From: Planctobacterium sp047947135
Lineage (GTDB): Bacteria; Pseudomonadota; Gammaproteobacteria; Enterobacterales; Alteromonadaceae
Direction: 5' to 3'
Length of the DNA: 64,000 nt
Assembly: GCA_047947135.1 (NCBI GenBank)
Contig: CP170457.1
Location: 2,356,001-2,420,000 of the forward strand
The notes under the pieces were generated by a model, which did no database searches, was not told the origin of the DNA, and worked only from the letters and a program-made list of their open reading frames with translations. This document shows, piece after piece, positions 52,945 to 62,472 of this stretch (its first letter is position 1; each line of letters starts with the position of its first letter). Made by a program: the position numbers and the translations under genes.

Positions 52945-53649
52945 ATGATTTCAGCGAAGCAGATAACCAAAGTCGTCAGTACGTCTGAGGGACCGCTACA
53001 GATCCTTCAACCAATTAGTTTTGATGTCAAGCCAGGTGAGACAATTGCCGTGGTAGGTGCGTCCGGCTCCGGTAAATCCACATTACTAGGACTATTGGCC
53101 GGGCTGGATGAAGTCACTGAGGGGGAAATTTATCTGGATGGTGCACCATTGCATGCCATGGATGAAGAACAACGGGCCAGGATTAGAGGGGAAAAAGTTG
53201 GTTTTATTTTTCAGTCCTTTATGTTGGTGCAAAGTTTGACCGCATTGGAGAATGTAATGCTGCCGGCAGAGATTGCCGGATTGGATAATCCAAGAGAGCT
53301 TGCTGAAGAGCTTTTAGTCAAAGTCGGTCTAGAACACCGGGCTGGGCATTATCCCAACCAATTGTCCGGTGGTGAACAACAGCGAGCGGCAATTGCTCGC
53401 GCATTTATCACGCAGCCGAAGATTTTATTTGCTGATGAGCCTACTGGTAATCTCGATGCAGCCAACGGTGACAAAGTTGAAAAATTACTGTTCGAACTCA
53501 ATGAATCAGCGCACACCACTTTGGTGCTGGTCACCCACGATACCGAGTTAGCCGATAAATGTGAGCGTCAATTGATAATGCACGCGGGGGAGCTAACCGA
53601 ATCGCAAAACGGCGTTGCCGAGTCCAAACCCAAACTGAAGGCGATTTAG
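52945..53649 (+). CDS. ybbA: ABC transporter ATP-binding protein YbbA
   Basis: This 234-residue ATPase of the MacB/LolD group has Walker A VGASGSGKST, signature LSGGEQQRAAIARAF and Walker B ILFADEPTGNLD. It partners the FtsX-like permease encoded immediately after it (1-bp gap), and the pair lies next to tesA as in E. coli. The substrate is not established, though a link to lipid or peptide handling in the periplasm is inferred from the linkage. Confidence 0.93.
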   Translation: MISAKQITKVVSTSEGPLQILQPISFDVKPGETIAVVGASGSGKSTLLGLLAGLDEVTEGEIYLDGAPLHAMDEEQRARIRGEKVGFIFQSFMLVQSLTALENVMLPAEIAGLDNPRELAEELLVKVGLEHRAGHYPNQLSGGEQQRAAIARAFITQPKILFADEPTGNLDAANGDKVEKLLFELNESAHTTLVLVTHDTELADKCERQLIMHAGELTESQNGVAESKPKLKAI

Positions 53650-53650
53650 T

Positions 53651-56164
53651 ATGGGCTGGAACTTAGCCTGGCGACTATTTCGTCATGAAGCCCGTCGTGG
53701 CGAACTCACCATCATTCTGGCGTCTATTGTGTTGTCTGTGGCCGCTGTTTTGTCATTGTCGCTATTCAGTGAACGATTACAGCAGGCGTTAACCGATCGT
53801 ACCGCTCAATATCTGGCCGCTGATCGCATTGTTGAGGGGGATAATCCATTACCAGCATCCTGGCTGGAAAAAGCGCAGAGCATGGGCCTGGAAACTGCAC
53901 AGGGCTTCGGCTCACGCTCCATGGCATTTGGCAACAACAATATGTTGTTGGTCAGAGTGCGAGCGACCAACCAAACCTATCCACTGAAAGGTGAAGTTAA
54001 AGTAACAGACACACCTTTTGGCATCGGTCAGGCGACCGATGAGTTGCCTGCATCCGGAGAAGCCTGGATCGACTCGCAAATCTTCCAGCAGTTGGGTGTG
54101 AAACTAGGCGATGTGATTGAGATCGGTGATAAACCGTTAACGATTTCCCGAGTTTTGTCAGAAGTACCAGATCAGGGGTTTTCTTTGTTTGGTGCGGCCC
54201 CAATGGTGCTAATGCGACTGCAGGATTTGCCTGCCACCAATATTCAGGGACCAGGAAGCCGTGGCTATTACACGTTATTTCTGTCAGGCGAAAGTGATGT
54301 TCTGGATGACTACTATGATTGGCTGGCACCGCAAATGGATGATGAAATTCATTGGTGGATGTCGGTCGAGGATGAAGAGTCACCTATTGGTCGTTCAATA
54401 GGTCGGGCAGAACAGTATTTTTTATTAGCCAGTTTACTGGCCATAGTGCTGGCGTCGGTGGCAATCGCGGTAGCCGCACAGCGCTACAGTCAACGGCACT
54501 ATGATCCAGTTGCAATTATGAAAACACTGGGTGCCAGTCGCAAGACTGTGCAAAAAGTCTATTTACTGCAAATTACTTTTATTACCTTACTGGGCATTTT
54601 TCTTGGTAGTGCAGTGGGCTATGGTATCCAGCAACTCGTCGTGTCCCTGGTGCAGGATCAGGTCAGTGTGTCCCTACAAAGCTGGTACTGGGGGCCTGTT
54701 TGGATTGCGGTGTTCACTGGCGTGACCTGTGCCATGCTGTTTTCATTGTATCCGCTGTTAAAACTATTTTCCGTTCCTCCGCTCAGAGTGCTACGCAAAG
54801 ATCTGGGAGCCAGTATCAGTTCACGTGCCATCCAGTTTCTTGCGGCTGGGGGGGCCATATTCCTGCTGATGTGGGTTTATAGTCAGAATCTTAAGATAAG
54901 TGCTATTTTGTTTTCATCGGGAATTGTACTGGTGATTGCCTTGTTACTTGTGACCTATGGTCTTATCTGGCTGGGCAGACATCTTGGTCAGGGGCGCATG
55001 GGGGCCTGGCAACTGGCATGGGCGCGAATTCAGCGCAGAGCGATGGACAACAGTGTGCAGCTTATCAGCTTTTCGGTCACCATCATGCTGCTGTTAGTCG
55101 TTTTGGTAATGCGCAACGATATGGTCAAACAATGGCGGGACCAATTACCAGAGGGAACGCCCAATTACTTTATGGCTAATATTACCCAAACGCAATTACC
55201 GCAACTGGAACAGCACTTTGCCCGCTATGATGCGAATATTGAGGAGTTCTATCCCGTTGTCCGTGGTCGTTTTGTTGCGGTAAACGATGAACGTGTGAGT
55301 ACCGATGTCACCAAGGAAGAAGACAACGCTGAAAATGCTAATCAGCGTCAGGGGCTGGGTCGGGAAGCTAACCTGACCTGGAGCAACCAATTACAATATG
55401 AAAATAAAATCGTTCTGGGCAAATGGCATCGTCCTCACGTGCCTGGACAGCCGTATGAGGTGTCGGTGGAAGAAAGAGCTGCTGAGCGCATGGAAATCGT
55501 ACTGGGCGATGTGCTGACATTTAACATCGGTAGTGAGGTGGTCAAAACCACGGTGACCAGCATTCGTTCGGTCAATTGGCAAACCATGCAACCCAACTTC
55601 TTTTTTGTTTTGCAGCCAGAAGTAATGCAGGAGTTTTCGCCAACCTACATTACAAGCTTTCATCTCGAAGGGGAGCGTAAAAAGGATATTGCCGCCATGA
55701 TGGCGCCATTTCCAACTGTGACCTTATTTGATGTTGACCAGCGTATCAATCAATTACGGGATATTGTTGATCAGGTGTCGATGGCCGTGGAGTTTATCTT
55801 AATCCTGGTTTTAGTTGCGGGAGCGTTGGTGCTGGTGGCACAAGTTCAGGCCAGTATGGATGAGCGTCAGCAGGAGTTGGCGATTCTCAGAACGCTAGGA
55901 GCTAAAGGCATCATGATCCGCAGCAGTGTGATATTTGAGTTTATTATCATCGGCACTGTCGCAGGATTTATGGCCGCAATAGCAAATGAGTTAACGCTGT
56001 ATTTACTGCAAACCCAAATATTCAATATGGACGCCACCTTGCATCTGGATTATTGGCTGATTGCACCAGCTGTTGGCGCGACGGTTGTGGGTATCCTTGG
56101 CGCAATAAGTTGCTGGCGGTTGTTGTCGCTCAATACCAGTCATTTGCTGCGTAAAATGGTTTAA
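53651..56164 (+). CDS. ybbP: FtsX-like ABC permease YbbP
   Basis: This 837-residue permease has ten likely membrane spans in two FtsX modules, as in the double-FtsX permease family: an N-terminal span (residues about 15-40), a large periplasmic domain, a cluster of three near 260-400 with further spans at 390-460, a second periplasmic domain, and three C-terminal spans (about 700-830). It is slightly longer than E. coli YbbP (804). It follows ybbA by 1 bp. No substrate is readable; mechanotransmission, not transport, is typical of FtsX-type permeases. Confidence 0.9.
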   Translation: MGWNLAWRLFRHEARRGELTIILASIVLSVAAVLSLSLFSERLQQALTDRTAQYLAADRIVEGDNPLPASWLEKAQSMGLETAQGFGSRSMAFGNNNMLLVRVRATNQTYPLKGEVKVTDTPFGIGQATDELPASGEAWIDSQIFQQLGVKLGDVIEIGDKPLTISRVLSEVPDQGFSLFGAAPMVLMRLQDLPATNIQGPGSRGYYTLFLSGESDVLDDYYDWLAPQMDDEIHWWMSVEDEESPIGRSIGRAEQYFLLASLLAIVLASVAIAVAAQRYSQRHYDPVAIMKTLGASRKTVQKVYLLQITFITLLGIFLGSAVGYGIQQLVVSLVQDQVSVSLQSWYWGPVWIAVFTGVTCAMLFSLYPLLKLFSVPPLRVLRKDLGASISSRAIQFLAAGGAIFLLMWVYSQNLKISAILFSSGIVLVIALLLVTYGLIWLGRHLGQGRMGAWQLAWARIQRRAMDNSVQLISFSVTIMLLLVVLVMRNDMVKQWRDQLPEGTPNYFMANITQTQLPQLEQHFARYDANIEEFYPVVRGRFVAVNDERVSTDVTKEEDNAENANQRQGLGREANLTWSNQLQYENKIVLGKWHRPHVPGQPYEVSVEERAAERMEIVLGDVLTFNIGSEVVKTTVTSIRSVNWQTMQPNFFFVLQPEVMQEFSPTYITSFHLEGERKKDIAAMMAPFPTVTLFDVDQRINQLRDIVDQVSMAVEFILILVLVAGALVLVAQVQASMDERQQELAILRTLGAKGIMIRSSVIFEFIIIGTVAGFMAAIANELTLYLLQTQIFNMDATLHLDYWLIAPAVGATVVGILGAISCWRLLSLNTSHLLRKMV

Positions 56165-56220
56165 AAAGCGGCGCAAAGGTCTACACTTTGGGGACCTACA
56201 ATGTACAGCAGGACCCCAAC

Positions 56221-56391
56221 ATGAAATCAGAAAAAGCCTTTGTCTACGACACGGCAGCGCAAATATACGCTGCCATGTTTGCCAACCCGGAGGTCAAAGA
56301 AGATATGCGCTATGCTATCGACCGGGCAGTCGAGCTTTGGGATGAACTAAACAAAGTGAATTTCAATCCTGATTCTGACGTGCCAGAGTAG
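56221..56391 (+). CDS. Small hypothetical protein
   Basis: This 56-residue helical, acidic protein (EKAFVYDTAAQIYAAMFANP then VELWDELNKV) has no signal peptide or membrane segment. I start at ATG 56221 because the AGGA eight bases before suits it; a TTG at 56188 would add 11 residues. It lies between ybbP and the convergent oxygenase gene and may be co-transcribed with ybbP after a 56-bp gap. No recognised domain. Confidence 0.45.
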   Translation: MKSEKAFVYDTAAQIYAAMFANPEVKEDMRYAIDRAVELWDELNKVNFNPDSDVPE

Positions 56392-56446
56392 CACTCGCTG
56401 CTCTGGTTTTATTTGTTCATCCGCCTTTATCCGTAGAGCTTTGACG

Positions 56447-57076
56447 CTATTCCAGAATCAGCTCGGATACGTCACGATAATGCCCCAATTTACCTCGAAT
56501 AAAACAATTAAAGGCGATTGAATATCGGGGTTGATTAGACATATTGGGTTCAACCATATGGTTTAATTCGGAGGGGAACAGCAATAAATCGTGGGTCTTT
56601 GGCACAACGACATTGATCGGCGTATTAAACACATTTTGACGTTCTTTAGAGGGATTGATTTCCAGTCGTCGATAACTTATATGTTTGTCAAATACCATTC
56701 TGGATACCGGACTGGGCAACTCTGCAAAGTACAATGAACCAGAGACAATAGAGTTTGAGTGTGAATGGGTGTGCATGCCAATGCCGGGTTGATTAACCAG
56801 AGACCAGGATTGTGTGACATACAATTGTTGCTCTATACCCATGACCTCTTTAGCGTAAATGTTCAGCGCTTCCTGCACAGCGTCCTTGATACCTTTGAGT
56901 TCCGGTTCTTCAAATATATAGAGGTTTTCAGAAATGAGGTTTTGCTGATTCTGAACCATCTTCAAATTCTTGATAAATGCAACCTGTTCTGCACTGATAA
57001 GGTTTTTGAAGTTGGTACGGAAGTAAGGTATCGCAAATAGCGGCTGCACATCGTAATTTTGTACTACAGAATTCAT
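56447..57076 (-). CDS. 2OG-Fe(II) oxygenase family protein (TIGR02466-like)
   Basis: This 209-residue non-haem oxygenase has the Fe-binding block MHTHSHSNSIVSGSLYF (with the HxHxN pattern characteristic of the TIGR02466-type group), a distal His in LNHMVEPN, and Arg in PRYSIAFNCF for 2-oxoglutarate. It lacks a signal peptide, so it should work in the cytoplasm. Related proteins are common in marine bacteria and phages, with unknown substrates. It is convergent with the small gene and has a 686-bp spacer upstream. Confidence 0.82.
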   Translation of the reverse strand: MNSVVQNYDVQPLFAIPYFRTNFKNLISAEQVAFIKNLKMVQNQQNLISENLYIFEEPELKGIKDAVQEALNIYAKEVMGIEQQLYVTQSWSLVNQPGIGMHTHSHSNSIVSGSLYFAELPSPVSRMVFDKHISYRRLEINPSKERQNVFNTPINVVVPKTHDLLLFPSELNHMVEPNMSNQPRYSIAFNCFIRGKLGHYRDVSELILE

Positions 57077-57337
57077 CGTCTTTTCCTGTTACCAATGGAG
57101 TTATTATTATTTGTAACAAAAAGTAACATATGCAACAGGTGCGCAAAAATCAAGCAATGAATGATGATTCTAGGACATGTATTGTTATTTATTTTCGGCA
57201 GGAGAAGATAATCACCCTTATCAGCACCAGACAGAAACAAACGGCATTGAACCTTTTTATTTAAAAGCTTTCTGTAGCGACAGGCATGATTGTAAAAAAA
57301 ATGTTAAAAAATTTGAGCTAAACATCAAGGAATAATT

Positions 57338-57427
57338 ATGTTGATTGGCTCATTTGCCAAACGAGCAAATGACTGCCCGAGAATAAGCTTATGTGGGGAT
57401 GTTGGTGTTTGCATAATTATTCAATAA
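57338..57427 (+). CDS. Possible 29-residue small protein
   Basis: ATG 57338 is preceded by CAAGGAATAATT, a good ribosome-binding site, and the frame reads MLIGSFAKRANDCPRISLCG and nine more residues to TAA 57425-57427. It has no recognisable domain. An 8-bp hairpin (57350-57372) falls inside the frame. Small ORFs this short appear by chance, so this is only a candidate. Confidence 0.2.
   Translation: MLIGSFAKRANDCPRISLCGDVGVCIIIQ
57350..57372. repeat. 8-bp perfect inverted repeat
   Basis: TCATTTGC (57350-57357) and GCAAATGA (57365-57372) with a 7-base spacer. It could form an RNA hairpin inside the small ORF or be a protein-binding site. Confidence 0.4.
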
Positions 57428-57762
57428 GAATGATTAATTTTACCGTCAATTAGGATAAATCATCTAATAATTACGGTAATGTAATAGTAAAATTTCATTT
57501 GCTGTCATGTTTGGGGGTTGTCATTCTAAAATCGATGGTGTTTAATTGAACAATACTTGACGTATTTTTATACCGTTTTCACCATATTATGAATCAGCAA
57601 CACCACGACATTGCAATTGTCTCTGCATACCTGCAACGGGAATGTAGTGTTGATTTTCATTTGTCTGAATGGTTTGACGAATAGCCCACAGAAATTCTTT
57701 TCAATTTTTAAATCATGTAAATGATTTAACTCAACATAAAAACAACAAGTACAGGAAACGAT

Positions 57763-59139
57763 ATGAATACTTCAATGCGTACTTTGGCGCTCGTAGCGCT
57801 ATTGTGTGGTAGTAATGCTTATGCGTGTATCACCTCAGAGTCAGAAAATAATAATTCCGAATCAAGGGCTGATGGCCCGGTTTGTTCTGGTGATATTATC
57901 GCAGGCTCCATTGGGTCTCGAAGGGATGTGGATTGGTTCAGCTTAACTGTGCCTGCTTCGGGAACGATTGATATTTCTCTGGATCATAGTGGTAGCGATG
58001 ACTTTGACTGGGATTTATACACTACGTCAGGTCCTGCGGTAGCGTCAGGTGCAACGAGTTCAGTCCCAGAAACTGGCAGCTACAGTGGTCCCGCCGGAGA
58101 TTACTTTGTCAAGGTCAGTCGATACTCTGGCACTGGCTGGTACGATTTACAGATCGACTTTCCAACATCAGGTGGGGGCGGCGGTACCGCTTGCAATGAG
58201 TATGGTCCCCGACCTTCAAAACCCGGAAATCTGCAAGCCTGGACTGTCGGTCAGTCACAGGATGTATGCCCGGTCACCGCCAGTCAAGGAGCGGTTCTAT
58301 TGATGGGGGGCGGGCCAGATGTAGATGCCTCATTTAGCCAACGAGTAAGTCCCCATATTAACGGTGGTGATGTCGTGGTCATTCGAACCTCAGGTACTGA
58401 TGCATACAATGATTACCTATTGCCTTTGACTGGCGCCGATTCAGTCGAAACCTTAATCCTAAATACCCGCAGTAAAGCCGATAGCGACTATGCGGATTGG
58501 GTTATCCGATCTGCTGAGTTTGTGTTTATCGCAGGTGGAGATCAATCCGATTATTTGAATCAGTGGTTGGGCACCAAGGTGCAATCCGCTTTACAACACG
58601 TTTATCAGAAAAATGGTGTTATTGGTGGTACCTCAGCAGGGAACGCCGTGCAGGGTGAGTATATCTATGATCCTGATGGTGTCTTAGGCGCAATTAGTGA
58701 GGAAGTGGTAACAGATTTTTGTCACGAGACTATCAATATTTCCTCTGGTTTCTTGACAACTCCGGTATTGGCCAATGTGATTACTGATACCCATTTCGCT
58801 GAACGCGATCGTATGGGGCGGATGGCTGTTTTCTTGTCCCACATAGGGATCGGCAAGATGGCAATAGGTGTCTCAGAAGACAGTGCTCTATTTGTGACTG
58901 AGGATGGTAATGGTCTTGTTGATGGCAGTGGAAACGTTTATATATTGACGACAGACAGTCAAACCCGTTTCACCCAAACATCATGTGGAAACCCTGTCAT
59001 CATTGAGGACTTACTTAACTATCGTCTAACGCCGGGTGACAGTTTTAATGTGTTGACTGGGGCAACTAGTATCAATCCAACCCGCCTGGATATTGATGGC
59101 CGAGACAATAATTTTTATAACCCCAATAATCCTTATTGA
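57763..59139 (+). CDS. Secreted cyanophycinase-like S51 protein with PPC domain
   Basis: This 458-residue protein has a signal peptide (MNTSMRTLALVALLCGSNAY). An N-terminal pre-peptidase C-terminal-like (PPC) beta domain comes first (about residues 30-125, with DWFSLTVPASG), then a Gly-rich linker (GGGGG near 138), then a cyanophycinase-like S51 peptidase domain. The nucleophile elbow is VIGGTSAGNAVQG, and the first strand AVLLMGGGPD is also typical. The usual cyanophycinase order has no PPC domain, so the fusion suggests secretion and binding outside the cell, probably to scavenge cyanophycin or other isoaspartyl peptides. Substrate is inferred. Two ATGs (1 and 5) are possible starts. Confidence 0.83.
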   Translation: MNTSMRTLALVALLCGSNAYACITSESENNNSESRADGPVCSGDIIAGSIGSRRDVDWFSLTVPASGTIDISLDHSGSDDFDWDLYTTSGPAVASGATSSVPETGSYSGPAGDYFVKVSRYSGTGWYDLQIDFPTSGGGGGTACNEYGPRPSKPGNLQAWTVGQSQDVCPVTASQGAVLLMGGGPDVDASFSQRVSPHINGGDVVVIRTSGTDAYNDYLLPLTGADSVETLILNTRSKADSDYADWVIRSAEFVFIAGGDQSDYLNQWLGTKVQSALQHVYQKNGVIGGTSAGNAVQGEYIYDPDGVLGAISEEVVTDFCHETINISSGFLTTPVLANVITDTHFAERDRMGRMAVFLSHIGIGKMAIGVSEDSALFVTEDGNGLVDGSGNVYILTTDSQTRFTQTSCGNPVIIEDLLNYRLTPGDSFNVLTGATSINPTRLDIDGRDNNFYNPNNPY

Positions 59140-59204
59140 ATTTATGAGCTCATCTTAGACACCTGATTTTTACTTAAGCTCGAGAAGCGAATAATTTCAA
59201 AGGG

Positions 59205-59241
59205 CCGACAGATTGCATCAGTGCGATTTGTCGGTTTTTTT
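59205..59241 (+). terminator. Strong terminator after the cyanophycinase-like gene
   Basis: CCGACAGATTGCA (59205-59217), a 4-base loop and TGCGATTTGTCGG (59222-59234) pair along 13 positions with two G-U pairs, and a run of T follows to about 59241. It isolates this gene from the RND pump. Confidence 0.88.
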
Positions 59242-59370
59242 CTTTTATCTTATTTATTATGCCTTCTACCTCTTTTGACTGGTCAATATGCCCTCTCTAC
59301 AGTCTAATTCCGCCAAAATACGCCATACTTAAATTCACGTTTCTCTGACAATCTGGATATCGAGGCAGCT

Positions 59371-62300
59371 ATGAACGTAACGCGCGCATCAGTGAAGAAT
59401 CCGGCCGCTGTGCTGGTTATCGTCGCACTGGTATTTATATTCGGCCTGATCGCCATGATGAAGCTGCCGATTCAGTTAACACCCGATATTGAACAACCAC
59501 AAATTACCATTTCCACCGGCTGGCGAGCTGCAGCCCCGGAAGAGGTGGAGTCCGTCATTATTGAGCCACAGGAAAATGTGGTCAAAAATACCCGAGGCGT
59601 CACTGACGTAACGACTAATATCCAGCGTGGCTTTGGTAATATTACTCTGACTTTTGATGTTGGCACGGATATGCAACAGGCAATGTTAGATGTCATCAAT
59701 AATCTCAATCAAGCGCCGCCATTGCCGCTTGATGTCTTCGAACCTGTCGTTGCGGCTGGTGGCGGGCGCGGAGGTCCAAATGCCGCCTCGTTATTAGTGC
59801 GGCCGGTACCAGGCAGTGATCTCCCCGATTTAGCTCAGCATCAGGATCTGATTGAAGATGTTGTTCAACCGCGGTTAGCGCGAATTCAAGGTGTAGGGCA
59901 GGTCAATCTTAACAGCCAGCGTCCCAGAGAACTGCGTATTACCTTTGATCCTCATAAGCTTGCAGCGCTGAATATTCCGATCGGTCAGGTGGCTGCGACA
60001 GTGTCTCGTGCTTCTGATGTCTCTGGTGGATTTGCCGATGTCGGCCGGCGTCAGTACACCGTGCGTTTTGCCGGGCAGTATGACATGCAGGACCTGTCGG
60101 AAATGATCATTTCTTATAGCGGCGATCGTCCGGTGTTCTTAAAGGATGTTGCCACGGTGGAAAATACTTTGGTAGACCGTTTTGGTTTTACCTTGCGTAA
60201 TGGTGCGCCAGCCTACTACATCACCATCAGTAGGGGCAACGAGGCAAATACGGTTGCATTGTTAGATGACATTAACAAAGCGATTAAAGAACTCAATGAA
60301 GGTCCTTTGGCTGATGTCGGATTAATGATAGACCTGAGTTTTGATTCGTCCGTACATATTCGCAATGCCCTGATTTTGGTTAAAAGTAACCTTGGTCTGG
60401 GCGTTTTTCTGGCGCTGGGTATTTTGTGGATGTTTTTACGGGGCTGGAAGGCGACCTTTATTATTGCGGGGACAATCCCCCTATCAATAATGGCTTCGTT
60501 TCTGGCGCTTAGCATGTTGGAAAGAAGTCTTAATGTCATCTCATTGGCAGGGATTGCCTTCGCAGTAGGCCTTGTATTAGACGCCGCGATAATCGTGCAG
60601 GAAAACATTGTACGTTTGCGCAGTGAGGGACTTGACCGGAAAAAAGCCGTGTTACGCGGGGCAACGCAAGTAACCGGTGCTTTATTTGCTTCTACATCCA
60701 CCAGTGTTGCTATTTTCCTGCCCATTTTGTTTATGGAAGGCATTGAAGGACAACTTTTCTCTGATTTGGCGCTGACCCTCTCGATTGCCGTCATAGCGTC
60801 GCTGGTATCAGCCATCACGATTTTACCCATTGCCAGCCAGTTTTTATTGAGTGAAGCGCCCAAGCAGGATCCGCATGAAGCTTACTGGCATAAAATAACC
60901 AATCTCATTATGAGGTTGACCGACACTCAATCTAAACGTCTCGGCTGGATCGCTGGCCTGCTGGGAAGTGCTGTTTTGGTGACATTGGTTTTGTTACCGC
61001 GTACCGATTTCATGCCCCGCGCCCCAATTGATGGCTTTTTCTTTTCATTGAATTTACCTCCGGGAGGCAACATCGAATTTCTTGATGTTGAAATGGCGGA
61101 GCGATTTAAACGCCGTATTGCACCCTATGCCGCGGGCGAAAAGTTACCAAAGGTCAAAAGCTATAATTTTTATAGCTATGGACCAAACGCCACTGGCGGC
61201 TTCATTTACGCTGATGATCCTACTCGGGTAGAAGAGTTGATGACCGTAGTGCAAGAGGAAGTCCTGGCGGGATTGCCTGATACTCAAGTGTTCTTGTTTC
61301 GAGGTTCAATGATCAATGTCACAGGTGGCGGGAACGGGCGCTCCATTAATCTGGACTTGCAGGGGCCTGATATGGATGCCCTTATGGCTGCAGCTCAGGC
61401 GGGTATTGGGGCGATTAGTGAACATATGCAAAACAGCAGTGCACAGCCTGTACCGGCGCTGTCGATGGCAGAGCCGGAATTACGTTTGATACCCAATGAT
61501 CGTCGGATTACTCAGGCAGGGTTAAACCGAGCTGATGTGGCCAACGCGGTACGGGCGTTTACAGACGGGCTATTCGTATCTGAATATTTTGATGGTAACG
61601 ATCGGATGAATGTTATTTTGCGGGGAAGCGATTGGAGCAATCCGGATGAATTGGCGGCCTTACCTATTGCCACACCAAGAGCGGGCATTCAAACCCTCGG
61701 GGAACTTGCTCATGTTACCCGGACAGTAGGACCAAGCCAGCTGCGACGGGTAGATGGGAAACGCACCGTTTCGCTGATCGTACGCCCGCCGGAGACGCTG
61801 TCACTGGATGAGGCCATGCAACAACTGGAAGAGCATGTCATTCCCATTATCAAAGCGCAGTTGCCGCAAGGGGGAAGTCTGAATATCAATGGTAATGCCA
61901 ATCGTATGAAGGCAGCGATTGTGGATATGGCAAATAACTTTGTACTGGCATTAGTCATTTTATTCTTGTTAATGACTGCTCTGTTTCGTTCGGCACGAGA
62001 TTCTCTTTTGGTGTTAATGGTCATGCCTCTGGCCGTAGGCGGGGGTGTCATTGGTCTTTGGGTATTGAACCTGTTCGCGTTTCAGTCGCTGGATTTATTG
62101 ACTATGATTGGCTTTATTATCTTATTAGGCTTGGTGGTGAATAATGCCATTTTACTGGTAGACCAGACCCGCTTCGGACAGCGTGAAGGTTTGAGTCAGG
62201 CCGATGCCGTCCGCCAGGCGGTACGTATAAGAGCCAGACCCGTCTACATGAGTACCTTAACCAGTTTGTTTGGCATGTTACCGCTCATGTTGATGCCCGG

Positions 62301-62466
62301 GGTAGGTTCAGAAATCTACCGGGGGCTGGCAACGGTTATCGTCGGAGGCATGGCAATTAGCGCGATGTTTACATTGATACTGCTGCCGTCTTTATTGCGA
62401 ATAGGGGAAGAAAAAGAAACGACCCCCGACGTGTTAGTGCAACATGACATAGTCTCACAGGAGTAA
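59371..62466 (+). CDS. RND (HAE1-like) efflux permease
   Basis: This 1031-residue protein is an inner-membrane RND proton antiporter with two large periplasmic loops (about residues 30-330 and 550-860) and twelve likely spans. The TM4 proton-relay region reads GLVLDAAIIVQEN, with only one Asp where AcrB has DD; the TM10 region reads LVVNNAILLVDQ, with Asn where AcrB has Lys, both seen in other HAE1 subgroups. It exports hydrophobic compounds or drugs with the adaptor encoded right after it. No TolC-type gene is in the window. Confidence 0.9.
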   Translation: MNVTRASVKNPAAVLVIVALVFIFGLIAMMKLPIQLTPDIEQPQITISTGWRAAAPEEVESVIIEPQENVVKNTRGVTDVTTNIQRGFGNITLTFDVGTDMQQAMLDVINNLNQAPPLPLDVFEPVVAAGGGRGGPNAASLLVRPVPGSDLPDLAQHQDLIEDVVQPRLARIQGVGQVNLNSQRPRELRITFDPHKLAALNIPIGQVAATVSRASDVSGGFADVGRRQYTVRFAGQYDMQDLSEMIISYSGDRPVFLKDVATVENTLVDRFGFTLRNGAPAYYITISRGNEANTVALLDDINKAIKELNEGPLADVGLMIDLSFDSSVHIRNALILVKSNLGLGVFLALGILWMFLRGWKATFIIAGTIPLSIMASFLALSMLERSLNVISLAGIAFAVGLVLDAAIIVQENIVRLRSEGLDRKKAVLRGATQVTGALFASTSTSVAIFLPILFMEGIEGQLFSDLALTLSIAVIASLVSAITILPIASQFLLSEAPKQDPHEAYWHKITNLIMRLTDTQSKRLGWIAGLLGSAVLVTLVLLPRTDFMPRAPIDGFFFSLNLPPGGNIEFLDVEMAERFKRRIAPYAAGEKLPKVKSYNFYSYGPNATGGFIYADDPTRVEELMTVVQEEVLAGLPDTQVFLFRGSMINVTGGGNGRSINLDLQGPDMDALMAAAQAGIGAISEHMQNSSAQPVPALSMAEPELRLIPNDRRITQAGLNRADVANAVRAFTDGLFVSEYFDGNDRMNVILRGSDWSNPDELAALPIATPRAGIQTLGELAHVTRTVGPSQLRRVDGKRTVSLIVRPPETLSLDEAMQQLEEHVIPIIKAQLPQGGSLNINGNANRMKAAIVDMANNFVLALVILFLLMTALFRSARDSLLVLMVMPLAVGGGVIGLWVLNLFAFQSLDLLTMIGFIILLGLVVNNAILLVDQTRFGQREGLSQADAVRQAVRIRARPVYMSTLTSLFGMLPLMLMPGVGSEIYRGLATVIVGGMAISAMFTLILLPSLLRIGEEKETTPDVLVQHDIVSQE

Positions 62467-62472
62467 TTGATT

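Larger units (their letters stand above)
57077..57762. other. Gene-poor 686-bp AT-rich spacer with three hairpins
   Basis: Between the oxygenase and the cyanophycinase-like gene lie an 8-bp perfect inverted repeat (57350-57372), an imperfect TTACCGT/ACGGTAA stem (57440-57479) and a longer imperfect hairpin (57598-57652, CAACAC paired with GTGTTG and inner CATT/AATG). A 29-codon frame at 57338 is the only small ORF with an SD. I found no convincing promoter with normal spacing; TTGACG at 57557 has a TATTAT 22 bases on. Confidence 0.5.

Noticed and set aside
53651..56164. ybbP as two separate permease genes
   Set aside because: The frame is continuous with no internal stop and both FtsX modules are typical of the single-chain double-FtsX family.
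60216..60863. Long minus-strand frame inside the RND permease
   Set aside because: It is a shadow of the strongly coding plus-strand gene, as are similar frames inside aroC (43782-44312) and ribB (17576-18064).
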